A stretch of DNA of 64,000 nt from positions 62,001 through 126,000 of the forward strand of contig NZ_JADWPD010000025.1 in NCBI RefSeq assembly GCF_017308975.1. The letters are read 5' to 3'. This document shows, piece after piece, positions 1 to 43,800 of the stretch. Every line of letters begins with the position of its first letter. Within the stretch, counting starts at the first letter, position 1. This DNA is from Amycolatopsis sp. MtRt-6 (GTDB taxonomy: Bacteria; Actinomycetota; Actinomycetes; Mycobacteriales; Pseudonocardiaceae). The notes below the pieces were generated by a model, which worked only from the letters and a program-made list of their open reading frames with translations, had not been told where the DNA came from and did no database searches. A program made the position numbers and the translations under genes.

Positions 1-360
1 ACCGCCGTCGACCTGCGCAACCGGCTCGCCGCCGCGACCGGGCTCGCGATGCCGGCGACGCTGGTGTTCGACTACCCGACCGCGGCCGTGCTGGCCGCGT
101 ACCTGCGGGCCGGGCTGACCGGCGAAGACGACGCCGAGCCCGTCTTCGCCGACCTGGACCGCCTGGAGACGGCGCTCGCCGCCGTCCCGGACGGCAGCGA
201 GCTGCGCTCCGGCATCACCGCCCGCCTGCGGACGGTGCTGTCGAAGTGGCTCGCCGGGCACGAGACACCCGAAGCGGAGGAAGCGGTCACCGGACGGCTC
301 GAAGCCGCCGGGGCCGCGGAGGTCCTCGACTTCATCAACAACGAGCTGGGGATGGCGTGA
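1..360 (+). CDS. Modular type I PKS, C-terminal end only (ACP end plus docking tail)
   Basis: The reading frame is open from base 1 and stops with TGA at 358-360, so this is the 3' end of a PKS gene that begins outside the window. The first residues (TAVDLRNRL) directly follow the DSL phosphopantetheine motif of an ACP, so only ACP helices II to IV remain, followed by about 85 residues of post-ACP tail. The tail is acidic and helical and ends in [11 protein letters not shown], resembling the tails of the PKS proteins encoded at 9423, 22843 and 46387. It is probably a C-terminal docking domain that hands the chain to the protein starting at 379, 18 bases downstream in the same orientation. Internal ATGs such as base 49 are not starts. 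The domain content of the rest of the protein cannot be known from this window. Confidence 0.93.
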   Translation, partial: TAVDLRNRLAAATGLAMPATLVFDYPTAAVLAAYLRAGLTGEDDAEPVFADLDRLETALAAVPDGSELRSGITARLRTVLSKWLAGHETPEAEEAVTGRLEAAGAAEVLDFINNELGMA

Positions 361-378
361 TGCGCGGAAGGACCTGTC

Positions 379-22802
<22,424 letters not shown>

Positions 22803-22842
22803 CGGACAGGCAACCGGTGCAGCGACGGCGAATGAGGATGCG

Positions 22843-25800
22843 GTGGCGGACGAAGAGACTCTGCGCGACTATCTGAAGTGGACGGTGACCAGCCTCCACG
22901 AGACCCAGCAGCAGCTGCGGGACGTCCAGGAACGCGGCCGGGAACCGATCGCGGTGGTCGGCATGGGCTGCCGGCTGCCCGGCGGCGTCCGCGGCCCGGA
23001 CGACCTGTGGGCCCTGCTGGACGCGGGCACCGACGCGGTGGCCGGCTTCCCGGCCGACCGCGGCTGGGACACCGGTGACGGCGGCTACGCCCGGCAAGGC
23101 GGGTTCGTCGAGGACGCGGCCGGGTTCGACGCGGCCTTCTTCGGCATCTCGCCGAGGGAAGCGCTCGCCATGGACCCGCAGCAGCGGCTCCTCCTGGAAG
23201 TCGCGTGGGAGGCACTGGAACGCGCCGGGATCGACCCGGCCGGGCTCAAGGGCTCGAAGACCGGCGTCTTCGCCGGCGCGGCGACCTCGGGCTACGCGTC
23301 GGGGTTCGCCGGCGGTGGCACCGGCGCCGAGGGCTACCTGATGACCGGCAACGCGGGCAGCGTGATCTCCGGCCGCGTGTCGTACACGCTGGGCCTGGAG
23401 GGCCCGGCGGTCACGGTGGACACGGCGTGTTCGTCGTCGCTGGTGGCGTTGCACCTGGCGGCGCAGGCGCTGCGGCAGCGGGAATGCGGGCTGGCCCTCG
23501 TCGGCGGCGTGACGGTGATGGCGACCCCGGGGACGTTCGCGGAGTTCTCGCGGCAGCAGGGCCTCGCGGCGGACGGCCGGTGCAAGTCGTTCTCGGCCGA
23601 CGCGGACGGGACGGGGTGGGCCGAGGGTGCCGGGGTGCTCGTGGTCGAGCGGCTCTCGGACGCCCGGCGCAACGGGCACCGGGTGCTGGCGGTGGTCACG
23701 GGCACGGCGGTGAACCAGGATGGTGCGTCGAACGGCCTGACCGCGCCCAACGGGCCGTCGCAGCGCCGGGTCATCCGGGCCGCGCTCGACAGCGCGCACC
23801 TCTCCGCCGCGGACGTCGACGTCGTCGAGGCCCACGGCACCGGCACGACCCTCGGTGACCCGATCGAGGCCCAGGCCCTGCTGGCCACCTACGGACAGGA
23901 CCGCGCCGAGCCGTTGTGGCTGGGCTCGCTGAAGTCCAACCTCGGGCACGCGCAGCAGGCCGCCGGGGTGGCCGGGGTGATCAAGATGGTCCTGTCGCTG
24001 CAGCACGGGTCGCTGCCGCGGAGCCTGCACGTTTCCGAGCCGACGCCGCACGTGGACTGGTCCGCGGGCAAGGTGTCGTTGCTGCGGGAGCCGGTGGCGT
24101 GGCCCGCGGGGGACAGGCCGCGAAGGGCCGGGGTGTCGGCGTTCGGCATGAGCGGCACCAACGCGCACGTGATTGTCGAGGACGCGCCTGCTGCCGAAGA
24201 CGCTGGTGAACCGCGGGAACCGGTCGTGACGGCACCGGTCGTCGCCTGGCCGCTGTCCGGCCGCGGTACCGCCGGACGGCAGGCCCAGGCCGGACGGCTG
24301 CGCGAGCACCTCGCCGCCCACCCGGACCTGGACCCGGCCGACGTGGGGTGGTCCCTGGCCACGACGCGCTCGGCGTTCGACCAGCGTGCCGTGGTTCTCG
24401 GTCCCGAGCCGGCGGACGGCTTGGCCGCGCTCGCGGCGGGGCGTCCCGCCCCCGGTGTCGTGCTCGGCGGGGCGACCGCGACCGGGCGCACGGTCTTCGT
24501 GTTCCCCGGGCAGGGGAGCCAGTGGCTCGGGATGGGCCGGGAGCTGGCGGAGTCGTGCCCGGTGTTCGCGGCCCGGCTGGCGGAGTGCGAAGCGGCTCTC
24601 GCGCCCTATGTATCCCTTGACCTGGACGGTTCTTCCGACGCCGCGGATGTCGTGCAGCCCGCGCTGTGGGCGGTGATGGTCTCCCTGGCCGAGGTGTGGC
24701 GGGCGGCCGGTGTCTCGCCGGACGCGGTGGTGGGCCACTCGCAGGGCGAGATCGCGGCCGCCGTGGTGGCCGGTGCGCTGTCCCTTGAGGACGGTGCGCG
24801 CGTGGTCGCCCTGCGCTCACGGGTCTTGACGGCGTTGGCCGGGCACGGCGGGATGCTGTCGATCGCGGAGCCTGCCTCCTTGGTGCGCAAGCGCATCGAG
24901 CCTTGGGGTGAGCGGCTGTCGGTGGCGGCGGTGAACGGTCCGCAGTCCACTGTGGTCTCGGGCGAGCCGGATGCCCTGCGGGAACTGGCCGCCGGCGCGG
25001 ACGTCCGGACCCGGCTGATCCCCGTGGACTACGCGTCCCATTCGGCGCAGGTGGACGCGCTGCGCGAGGAGATCGTCTCGGTCCTGACCGGGATTTCCCC
25101 GCGGGCGGCGGAGATCCCGATGCTTTCCGCGATGACCGGCGAGTGGCTGGCCGGGCCCGAGCTGGACCCGGCCTACTGGGCGGCGAGCCTGCGGGAGCCG
25201 GTGGAGTTCGAACGCGCGGTCCGGGTCCTCGGTGAGTCGGGGCACGACGTCTTCGTGGAGACGTCCCCGCACGCGGTGCTCACCGGCGCGATCGCCGACA
25301 CCCTGGCCGACCCGGTGGCCGTCGGCACTCTCCGCCGCGACGACGGCGGCCCGCGGAGGCTGCTGACGTCGTTCGCCGAAGCCTGGACCCGCGGCGTCGC
25401 CCTCGACTGGTCGAAAGTCCTCAGTGGACGGACAATCGACCTGCCCACCTACGCCTTCCGGCACGAACGGTTCTGGCCCGAACCGGTCACCGTTTCCGAA
25501 AGCACCGCGAGCGACAGCAGTTTCTGGGCCGCCGTCGAGAGTGGCGACGTTCCGCGGCTCGCGAGTGCCCTCGGCGTCGACGACGCCTCATTGGGCGAAG
25601 TCCTGCCCGCGCTGGCCGCCTGGCGGCGCAGCGAGCTGGCCGAGTCGGCCGTCGCGGGCTGGCGCTACCGCGTCACCTGGACCCCGATCCCCGCTCCTGT
25701 CTCCGCGACGCTGTCCGGCACCTGGCTGCTCGTCGGGGAATCCGCCGAGATCGAGGATGCTTTGCGCGCGCACGGCGCGGACGTCGTCACGGCCACCTTG

Positions 25801-28800
25801 GACGACCTCCCGGCCGGCGACTACGCGGGCGTGGTCTCCTCGGGCGGCGACCTGGCCGGGACCCTCCGCCTGGTCCAGGCCGGGATCGACGCGCCGCTGT
25901 GGGTGCTGACCCGGGGTGCGCTCGCCGCGGTGCCCGGCGAGCCGGTGCCCCACCCGGAGCAGGCCCAGGTCTGGGGCTTCGGCCGGGTCGCCGCGCTCGA
26001 ACACGGCGACCGCTGGGGCGGCCTGGTCGACCTGCCGCCGACCTGGGACGAGCGGGCCGCGGCCCGGCTCGCCGCGATCCTCGCCGCCGGGCACGAGGAC
26101 CAGGTCGCGATCCGGTCGGCGGGCGTCCTGGCCCGGCGTCTGGTGCGCGCACCCGAGCCCCGCGAACGGCGTCGCTTCGAGCCGTCCGGGACCGTCCTGA
26201 TCACCGGCGGCACCGGGGCGATCGGCGGCCACACCGGCCGCTGGCTCACCGAGCGCGGCGCCACGAACCTGGTGCTGACCAGCCGGTCCGGTCCGGCCGC
26301 CGCCGGTGTGCCCGTGCTGGTGGCGGACCTGGCCACTCGCGGTGCCGCCGTCGACGTCGTCGCCTGCGATGTCGCCGGACGGCCGCAGGTGGCCGGGCTC
26401 CTCGACCGGATCGGTCCCGGGCTGTCCACTGTCGTGCACGCGGCCGGCGTCGGCGACGGCGGCCCGATCGCCGACACGACCGCCGAGGACCTCGCCTCGG
26501 CGACCGCCGCCAAGGTCCGCGGCGCGCGCTGGCTGGACGAACTCACCACGGACCTCGACGCGTTCGTGCTGTTCTCCTCCGGCGCCGCCACCTGGGGCAG
26601 CGGCCTGCTCGCCGGCTACGCGGCGGGCAACGCCTACCTCGACGCGCTTGCCGAGGCCCGCCGCGCCCGGGGACTGGCGGCGACGTCGGTCGCCTGGGGA
26701 CTGTGGGGCGGCGGCGGCATGGTCGCCGGCCCGGCCGGGGAGCAGCTGCGCCGGTACGGCCTGCGCGTCATCGACCCCGGCCGCGGGATCCACGCCCTGG
26801 CCCAGGCCCTGGACGCGGACGAGACCGCGGTGACCGTCGCCGACGTCGACTGGGCGAAGTTCGCCCCGACGTTCACCCTGCGCCGCCCGAGCCCGCTCAT
26901 CGCCGGCCTGCCCGAGGTCAAGGCCGCCCTCGACGCGGACGTCCCGGCCGTGCCGGACACCGAACTCGGGCAGCGGCTGGCCGGGCTGCCGCCCGCGGAC
27001 CAGGACCGGCTCCTGGAGGAGCTCGTCCGCGCCGAAGCCGCCGCCGTCCTGGGCCACGGCTCCGCCGCCGCCGTCGACCCCGGCCGCGCGTTCAAGGACC
27101 TGGGCTTCGACTCCCTGACCGCGGTCGAGCTGCGCAACCGGCTCACCGCCGCCACCGGGCTCGCCCTCCCGGCCACGCTGGTCTTCGACCACCCCAACGC
27201 CGTCGCACTGGCCCGGCAGCTGCGCGCCGGCCTGCTCGGCGGCCCGGAGACGCCGGCAGCGGCCACCGTCGTCGCCGCGAGCGACGAGCCTCTGGCCATC
27301 GTCGGCATGGGCTGCCGTTACCCCGGCGGCGTCACCGGCCCCGACCAGCTGTGGGACCTCCTCGCCGCCGGCACGGACGCGATCGCGGGCTTCCCCGCCG
27401 ACCGCGGCTGGGACGTCGTCGAGCAGGCCTACGGCGACCCGGACACGACGTACGCCCGGCAGGGCGGGTTCGTCTACGACGCGGCCGAGTTCGACGCCGG
27501 CTTCTTCGGCATCTCGCCGCGCGAGGCACTGGCGATGGACCCGCAGCAGCGCATGCTGCTCGAAGTGTCCTGGGAGGCGCTCGAACACGCCGGGCTGGAC
27601 CCGGTGTCCCTCAAGGGATCGCGGACCGGCGTGTACGTCGGCGCCACGTACGCCGGGTACGGCAGCGGCCTGGCGGGCGCCGACACCGGCGCCGAGGGCT
27701 ACCTGCTCACCGGCGGCCTGACCGCGGTCATTTCCGGCCGCGTCTCCTACACGCTCGGCCTCGAAGGCCCGGCGGTCACGGTGGACACGGCGTGTTCGTC
27801 GTCGCTGGTCGCGCTGCACCTGGCCGCGCAGGCCCTGCGGGCGGGGGAGTGCTCGATGGCCCTCGCGGGCGGTGTGGCCGTGCTGTCGACCCCGGGCGCG
27901 TTCATGGAGTTTTCGCAGCAGGGCGGCATGGCCGCCGACGGCCGCTGCAAGGCCTTCGGCGCCGGAGCGGACGGCATCGGCTGGGGCGAAGGCGCCGGCG
28001 TGGTCGTCCTCGAGCGGCTGTCCGACGCGCACCGCAACGGCCACCAGGTCCTGGCCGTGATCCGCGGGACGGCGACCAACCAGGACGGCGCGTCGAACGG
28101 CCTCGCCGCCCCGAACGGCCCGTCCCAGCAACGGGTGATCCGGGCGGCGCTGGCCGACGCCGGCCTGTCCACATCGGACGTGGACGCGGTGGAGGCGCAC
28201 GGCACCGGGACCGCGTTGGGCGACCCGATCGAGGCGCAGGCGTTGCTGGCGACCTACGGGCAGGACCGCGACGAGCCGCTGTGGCTGGGTTCGGTGAAGT
28301 CGAACATCGGGCACGCCCAGACCGCCGCCGGGGTCGCCGGGATCATCAAGATGGTCCAGGCCCTGCGGCACGGTTCGCTGCCGCGGACGTTGCACGTTTC
28401 CGAGCCGACGCCGCAGGTCGACTGGACGGCCGGGAACGTCCGGCTGCTCGCCGAGCCGGTGCCGTGGCCCGCCGGGGACCGGCCGCGCCGCGCGGGCGTG
28501 TCGGCGTTCGGGATCAGCGGGACGAACGCCCACGTCATCGTCGAAGAGGCCCCTGCGGTGGACGTGTCACCACCCACGCGGCCCGGCCTGCCGGTGCTCG
28601 ACACCGCGGCCCCGGCGTGGGTGGTCTCGGGCACCAGTGCCGAGGGCCTCGCGGCGCAGGCGGGCCGCCTCCGCGAGCACGTCCTGGGCGGGGCGTGGGC
28701 CCCGGAGGACGTCGCCTGGTCCCTGGTCACGACCCGCTCGGTGTTCGCGCACCGGGCCGTGGTGACCGGCGGCGACCTCGCCGCGGGCCTCGCCGCCGTG

Positions 28801-31800
28801 GCCACCGGGCAGCCTGCCCCGGGTGTCGTCACCGGGACCGTGGCCCCGGCCGGGCGGATCGCGTTCGTGTTCCCCGGCCAGGGCAGCCAGTGGATCGGCA
28901 TGGGCCGGGAGCTGGCCGAGGTCTCCCCGGTCTTCGCCGCCCGGCTGGCGGAGTGCGCGGCGGCGTTGTCGCCCTATGTGGACCTGGATCTGGAGGAACT
29001 CGAATCGGCTGCTGTGGTGCAGCCCGCGTTGTGGGCCGTGATGGTCTCCCTCGCCGAGGTCTGGCGCGCGGCCGGCGTCAAGCCGGACGCGGTGGTGGGT
29101 CATTCGCAAGGTGAGATCGCCGCGGCGGTGGTGGCGGGCGCACTGTCCCTCGAGGACGGTGCCCGCGTCGTGGCGCTGCGCAGCAAGGTCTTGACCGCGT
29201 TGGCCGGTCGCGGCGGGATGATGTCCGTTGCCGAAGCCGCGGACGCGGTCCGGGAGCGGATCAAGCCGTGGGGCCGGCGGTTGTCGGTGGCCGCGGTGAA
29301 CGGCCCCCAGTCCACTGTGGTCTCCGGTGAGCCGGAAGCCCTGCGGGACCTGGCCGAGAGCGCGGAGGTCCGGACCCGGCTGATCCCGGTGGACTACGCG
29401 TCCCACTCGGCCCAGGTGGACGCGCTGCGGGCGGAGATCGAAGACGTCCTGGCCGGGATTTCCCCCCGGGAAGCGGAGATCCCGATGGTCTCGGCGATGA
29501 CCGGCGAGTGGCTCACCGGCCCCGAACTGGACCCCGCCTACTGGGCCGCCAGCCTCCGCGAACCCGTCGAGTTCGAACGGGCGATCCGCGTCCTCGGCGA
29601 GTCGGGTCACGGCGTCTTCGTGGAAACCTCGCCGCACGCCGTGCTCACCGGGGCCGTCACCGACACCCTGGACGACCCGGTCGCCGTCGGTACCCTCCGC
29701 CGCGACGACGGGGGCGCCCAGCGGCTGCTCACCTCGTTCGGCGAGGCGTTCACCCGGGGTGTCCCGGTCGACTGGACCGCGGTGCTGCGGCCCGGCCGGC
29801 GCGTGCCGCTGCCGACGTACGCCTTCCGGCGCAAGCGGTTCTGGCCCGAGCCGGCCCCCATCCCCGAGAGCACCGCGCGCGACAGCGGCTTCTGGGCCGC
29901 GGTCGACCGCGGTGACGTCCGGGAACTGGCCGGCACGCTCGGCGTCGACGACCACCGGATCGCCGACGTCCTCCCGGCGCTGGCGTCCTGGCGCCGCCGC
30001 GAGCGCGAGGACTCGGCCGTGGCCGACTGGCGCTACCGGATCACCTGGGCGCCGGTGCCCGAGCCGGGCACCGCCGTGGTCACCGGCTCCTGGCTGGTCG
30101 TCGCGGACACGGCGGACGCCGCCGCACCCGTGGTGCAGGCGCTGACCGGCCACGGCGCGCAGGTGTCCGTGGTGCCGGCGGAGGCCACCGACCGCGCCGC
30201 TCTCGCCGCCGGGCTCGCGGGCCACGACCCCGACGGCGTCGTCTCCCTGCTGGCCCTGGACGAAACGCCGGTGCCCGGTTTCCCGGCGGTCCCGGCCGGC
30301 CTGGCCGCGACGCTCGCCCTCGTGCAGGCCCTCGGCGACGCCGGCATCGGCGCCCCGCTGTGGGTGCTCACCCGCGGCGCCGTCACCACCGGCCCGGACG
30401 AGGCGCTCACCAGCCCACACCAGGCACCGGTGTGGGGCCTCGGCCGCGCGGCCGGGCTCGAGCACGCCGACCGCTGGGGCGGCCTGATCGACCTGCCGCC
30501 GGTGTGGGACGAGCGGGCCGCGACGCGGCTGTGCACCGCGCTCACCGGCACCGAGGACCAGGTCGCCCTCCGCCGGACCGGCGTCCTGGCTCGCCGCCTG
30601 GTGCGGTCCGTGCCGCGCCGGACGGCCGGGACCGGGCTTCCCGGTGGCGTGCCCCGCGGCGCGGCTGGGGCCGGGCTTCCTGGCGGCGTGCCGCGCCGGA
30701 CGGCCGGGACGTGGCGGCCCGGCGGCACGGTCCTGCTGACCGGCGGGACCGGTTCGATCGGCGGCCGCGTCGGCACGTGGCTGGCCGGCCGCGGGGCCGA
30801 GCGGGTGGTGCTGACCAGCCGGTCCGGGCCGTCCGCACCGGGTGTCGCCGACCTCGCGGCCGACATCGCCGGGGCCGGCTCGCGGGTGGACATCGCCTGC
30901 TGCGACCTGGCCGACCGGGCCGAGGTGGCCGGGCTGCTCGGCACCATCGCCGCGACCGGCCCGGCGCTCACGTCGGTCCTGCACTCGGCCAACACGGCCT
31001 ACCTGTCACGGCTCGACACCACCGACGTCGCCGGGCTCGCGGCGTCGCTGGGGGCGAAGGCGGCCGGGGCGCGCTGGCTGGACGAGCTGACCGCGGATCT
31101 CGACCTGGACGCGTTCGTGCTGTTTTCGTCGATTTCGGCGACCTGGGGCAGCAACGACCACGGCGCCTACGCCGCGGGCAACGCGTACTTGGACGCGCTC
31201 GCCGAGGACCGCCGGGCGCGCGGCCTGCCCGGGACGTCGATCGCCTGGGGGGTCTGGGACACCCGCGACTGGGGTGCCGTCGACGCCGTCCTCGACCAGC
31301 AGCGGCCCGGCAGCGTCACGCCGGCGCGGCTGGTCCGGCAGGGGATGAACTTCCTCGACCCGGACCGGGCGCTGACCGCGCTGGGCCAGGTGCTGGACGA
31401 CGACGAGACGTTCATCGCGCTGGCCGACGTCGACTGGGCGCGGTTCGCCCCGGTGTTCACCGCCGCGCGGGAACGCCCGCTGCTCGACCTGATCCCCGAA
31501 GCCCGGGAGTCCGAAGAGGACACCCAGGACGACGGCGAGCTGGCCGCCCGGCTTTCCGCGGCCTCGCCCGCGGAAGGGCTGCGGATCGTCACCGACCTGG
31601 TCCGCACGCACGCCGCGGCCGTCCTCGGCCACGACGGCACCGGCGAGGTCTCCGCGACCCGCGCGTTCCGGGAACTCGGGTTCGACTCGCTGACCGCGGT
31701 CGAGTTGCGCACCCGGCTCGGGGCCGCGACCGGCGTGAAGCTGCCCGCGACCGTGGTCTTCGACTACCCGAACGCCGCCGTGCTCGGCGAACACGTGTGG

Positions 31801-32043
31801 ACGCTCCTCGGCGGGGCGGGCACCGGCCACGCCGCCACCCTCGACGAGCTGGACCGGCTGGCCGCTTCGCTCACCCCCGCCGACGACGCGGCCCGAGCCG
31901 AAATCGCCGCCCGGCTGGACGCACTGGCCCGCCGCTTCCGGGCCCGCCCGGCCGAACAGGCCGACGAAAGCCTGCGGGCGGCCACCGCGGACGAGATGTT
32001 CGCGCTGCTCGAAGACGAACTCGACGACCCCGACCTCGGCTGA
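22843..32043 (+). CDS. Type I PKS C: two KS-AT(mm)-KR-ACP modules
   Basis: A 3066-residue PKS. The start is GTG at 22843 after GAGG (22834-22837). The ATGs at 22832 and 22838 are out of frame. The N-terminus (MADEETLRDYLKW) is a docking helix. Module 1: KS Cys196, AT Ser633 (GHSQG) with YASH from 730, KR Tyr1259 with Trp1251 and Leu1256, ACP Ser1424. Module 2: KS Cys1651, AT Ser2088 with YASH from 2185, KR Tyr2776 with Trp2768 and His2773 (A2-like), ACP Ser2949. Both ATs follow the methylmalonyl pattern and neither module has DH or ER, so two methyl-branched beta-hydroxy units are expected. An oddity is three tandem copies of a 13-residue linker unit just before the second KR (bases 30610-30726), where the equivalent module of PKS B has one. 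The tail ends in DEMFALLEDELDDPDLG. Confidence 0.96.
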   Translation: MADEETLRDYLKWTVTSLHETQQQLRDVQERGREPIAVVGMGCRLPGGVRGPDDLWALLDAGTDAVAGFPADRGWDTGDGGYARQGGFVEDAAGFDAAFFGISPREALAMDPQQRLLLEVAWEALERAGIDPAGLKGSKTGVFAGAATSGYASGFAGGGTGAEGYLMTGNAGSVISGRVSYTLGLEGPAVTVDTACSSSLVALHLAAQALRQRECGLALVGGVTVMATPGTFAEFSRQQGLAADGRCKSFSADADGTGWAEGAGVLVVERLSDARRNGHRVLAVVTGTAVNQDGASNGLTAPNGPSQRRVIRAALDSAHLSAADVDVVEAHGTGTTLGDPIEAQALLATYGQDRAEPLWLGSLKSNLGHAQQAAGVAGVIKMVLSLQHGSLPRSLHVSEPTPHVDWSAGKVSLLREPVAWPAGDRPRRAGVSAFGMSGTNAHVIVEDAPAAEDAGEPREPVVTAPVVAWPLSGRGTAGRQAQAGRLREHLAAHPDLDPADVGWSLATTRSAFDQRAVVLGPEPADGLAALAAGRPAPGVVLGGATATGRTVFVFPGQGSQWLGMGRELAESCPVFAARLAECEAALAPYVSLDLDGSSDAADVVQPALWAVMVSLAEVWRAAGVSPDAVVGHSQGEIAAAVVAGALSLEDGARVVALRSRVLTALAGHGGMLSIAEPASLVRKRIEPWGERLSVAAVNGPQSTVVSGEPDALRELAAGADVRTRLIPVDYASHSAQVDALREEIVSVLTGISPRAAEIPMLSAMTGEWLAGPELDPAYWAASLREPVEFERAVRVLGESGHDVFVETSPHAVLTGAIADTLADPVAVGTLRRDDGGPRRLLTSFAEAWTRGVALDWSKVLSGRTIDLPTYAFRHERFWPEPVTVSESTASDSSFWAAVESGDVPRLASALGVDDASLGEVLPALAAWRRSELAESAVAGWRYRVTWTPIPAPVSATLSGTWLLVGESAEIEDALRAHGADVVTATLDDLPAGDYAGVVSSGGDLAGTLRLVQAGIDAPLWVLTRGALAAVPGEPVPHPEQAQVWGFGRVAALEHGDRWGGLVDLPPTWDERAAARLAAILAAGHEDQVAIRSAGVLARRLVRAPEPRERRRFEPSGTVLITGGTGAIGGHTGRWLTERGATNLVLTSRSGPAAAGVPVLVADLATRGAAVDVVACDVAGRPQVAGLLDRIGPGLSTVVHAAGVGDGGPIADTTAEDLASATAAKVRGARWLDELTTDLDAFVLFSSGAATWGSGLLAGYAAGNAYLDALAEARRARGLAATSVAWGLWGGGGMVAGPAGEQLRRYGLRVIDPGRGIHALAQALDADETAVTVADVDWAKFAPTFTLRRPSPLIAGLPEVKAALDADVPAVPDTELGQRLAGLPPADQDRLLEELVRAEAAAVLGHGSAAAVDPGRAFKDLGFDSLTAVELRNRLTAATGLALPATLVFDHPNAVALARQLRAGLLGGPETPAAATVVAASDEPLAIVGMGCRYPGGVTGPDQLWDLLAAGTDAIAGFPADRGWDVVEQAYGDPDTTYARQGGFVYDAAEFDAGFFGISPREALAMDPQQRMLLEVSWEALEHAGLDPVSLKGSRTGVYVGATYAGYGSGLAGADTGAEGYLLTGGLTAVISGRVSYTLGLEGPAVTVDTACSSSLVALHLAAQALRAGECSMALAGGVAVLSTPGAFMEFSQQGGMAADGRCKAFGAGADGIGWGEGAGVVVLERLSDAHRNGHQVLAVIRGTATNQDGASNGLAAPNGPSQQRVIRAALADAGLSTSDVDAVEAHGTGTALGDPIEAQALLATYGQDRDEPLWLGSVKSNIGHAQTAAGVAGIIKMVQALRHGSLPRTLHVSEPTPQVDWTAGNVRLLAEPVPWPAGDRPRRAGVSAFGISGTNAHVIVEEAPAVDVSPPTRPGLPVLDTAAPAWVVSGTSAEGLAAQAGRLREHVLGGAWAPEDVAWSLVTTRSVFAHRAVVTGGDLAAGLAAVATGQPAPGVVTGTVAPAGRIAFVFPGQGSQWIGMGRELAEVSPVFAARLAECAAALSPYVDLDLEELESAAVVQPALWAVMVSLAEVWRAAGVKPDAVVGHSQGEIAAAVVAGALSLEDGARVVALRSKVLTALAGRGGMMSVAEAADAVRERIKPWGRRLSVAAVNGPQSTVVSGEPEALRDLAESAEVRTRLIPVDYASHSAQVDALRAEIEDVLAGISPREAEIPMVSAMTGEWLTGPELDPAYWAASLREPVEFERAIRVLGESGHGVFVETSPHAVLTGAVTDTLDDPVAVGTLRRDDGGAQRLLTSFGEAFTRGVPVDWTAVLRPGRRVPLPTYAFRRKRFWPEPAPIPESTARDSGFWAAVDRGDVRELAGTLGVDDHRIADVLPALASWRRREREDSAVADWRYRITWAPVPEPGTAVVTGSWLVVADTADAAAPVVQALTGHGAQVSVVPAEATDRAALAAGLAGHDPDGVVSLLALDETPVPGFPAVPAGLAATLALVQALGDAGIGAPLWVLTRGAVTTGPDEALTSPHQAPVWGLGRAAGLEHADRWGGLIDLPPVWDERAATRLCTALTGTEDQVALRRTGVLARRLVRSVPRRTAGTGLPGGVPRGAAGAGLPGGVPRRTAGTWRPGGTVLLTGGTGSIGGRVGTWLAGRGAERVVLTSRSGPSAPGVADLAADIAGAGSRVDIACCDLADRAEVAGLLGTIAATGPALTSVLHSANTAYLSRLDTTDVAGLAASLGAKAAGARWLDELTADLDLDAFVLFSSISATWGSNDHGAYAAGNAYLDALAEDRRARGLPGTSIAWGVWDTRDWGAVDAVLDQQRPGSVTPARLVRQGMNFLDPDRALTALGQVLDDDETFIALADVDWARFAPVFTAARERPLLDLIPEARESEEDTQDDGELAARLSAASPAEGLRIVTDLVRTHAAAVLGHDGTGEVSATRAFRELGFDSLTAVELRTRLGAATGVKLPATVVFDYPNAAVLGEHVWTLLGGAGTGHAATLDELDRLAASLTPADDAARAEIAARLDALARRFRARPAEQADESLRAATADEMFALLEDELDDPDLG
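30610..30726 (+). repeat. Three tandem 39-bp units in the linker before a KR domain
   Basis: Three exact-length 39-bp units (30610-30648, 30649-30687, 30688-30726) each encode a 13-residue VPR..AG..(L/R)PGG unit. The first and third begin VPRRTAGT and the middle begins VPRGAAGA. The array stays in frame and sits between the structural KR subdomain and the catalytic KR of PKS C module 2. The matching linker in PKS B module 2 (about 17000-17040) has one unit (APRRATGSWRPGG), so this looks like an in-frame expansion by slippage or unequal crossing-over. It probably only lengthens a flexible linker. Confidence 0.9.
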
Positions 32044-32068
32044 CCGGCCGCTCGAAGGAAGTGACACC

Positions 32069-42936
<10,868 letters not shown>

Positions 42937-42937
<1 letters not shown>

Positions 42938-43800
42938 TGACGGAAACGACCGAACACTCCCTCGCTGTGCTCGGCGCCGGGGTGATGGGGACGAACATCG
43001 CGGCGCTGGCCACCGGCCACGGCATCCCCGTGGTCCTGGTGGACGTCAACGACGACGTCCTCGCCGCCGCACGCCTGACCGTGCGGCAGAAGCTCAAGCA
43101 CGCCCAGCTGATGGGCGTGCTGCCCGCCGGGCGGCCGCGCGGCGAGCTGACGACCACCACCGCGTTGCCGGACGCGGCCGGCGCCACCACGGTGATCGAG
43201 GCGGTCACCGAGGTCGCCGAGACCAAGGCGAAGGTGCTCACCGAGATCTCCGGCCTGGTGCGCCCGGGCACCCTGCTGATCTCGAACACCTCGTGCATCC
43301 CGATCGGTGAGCTGGCCGCTTCGGTGCCGCGGCCGGCCGAACTGGTCGGCGTGCACTTCATGAACCCGGCCTACCTGATCGAGATGGTCGAGGTCATCCG
43401 CAGCGCCGCCACCAGCGAGGAGACCCTGGAGAAGGTCACCGCGGTGCTCACGGCGCTCGGCCGGAAGTCCCTGGTGGTGCACGACGCCCCCGGCTTCGTC
43501 ATCAACCGGCTGCTGCACCCGCTGATCAACCGCGCGGCGATGCTGGTGCAGGAGGGCGTTGCCGGAGTCGAGGTCGTCGACGGCCTCCTCGAAGGCTGCC
43601 TCGGGCACTCGACCGGCCCGCTGCGCACCGCCGACCTGATCGGCATCGACAACCTCGTCGACTCGCTCGTCGTGCTGCACGAGCGCACCGGCGACCCCGA
43701 ATGCGCGCCCTGCGACCTGATGCTCGAAAAGGTCCGGGCGGGACACCACGGCCGGAAGACCGGCCGCGGCTTCTACGACTACCGGAAGGCGGCCGAATGA
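42937..43800 (+). CDS. fkbK: 3-hydroxyacyl-CoA dehydrogenase family protein, FkbK-like (extender unit biosynthesis)
   Basis: A 287-residue NAD-dependent dehydrogenase. The N-terminal Rossmann motif is GAGVMG, followed by SNTSCIPIGEL, VHFMNP (catalytic His region), APGFVINRLL and a C-terminal GRKTGRGFYDY, all typical of the 3-hydroxybutyryl-CoA dehydrogenase family. In FK520, ansamitocin and geldanamycin clusters this homologue oxidises the glyceryl-ACP hydroxymethyl group on the way to hydroxymalonyl-ACP. The start ATG overlaps the stop of PKS D by one base (TGATG), so it is translationally coupled to it. The next gene starts inside its last codons (ATGA). Together with the ACP, acyl-CoA dehydrogenase and FkbH genes this defines the pathway. 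The symbol is a family name taken from the FK520 cluster. Confidence 0.92.

Noticed and set aside
22832-22840. ATG codons at 22832 and 22838 as starts of PKS C
   Set aside because: Both are out of frame with the KS. GTG 22843 is in frame and has GAGG upstream.
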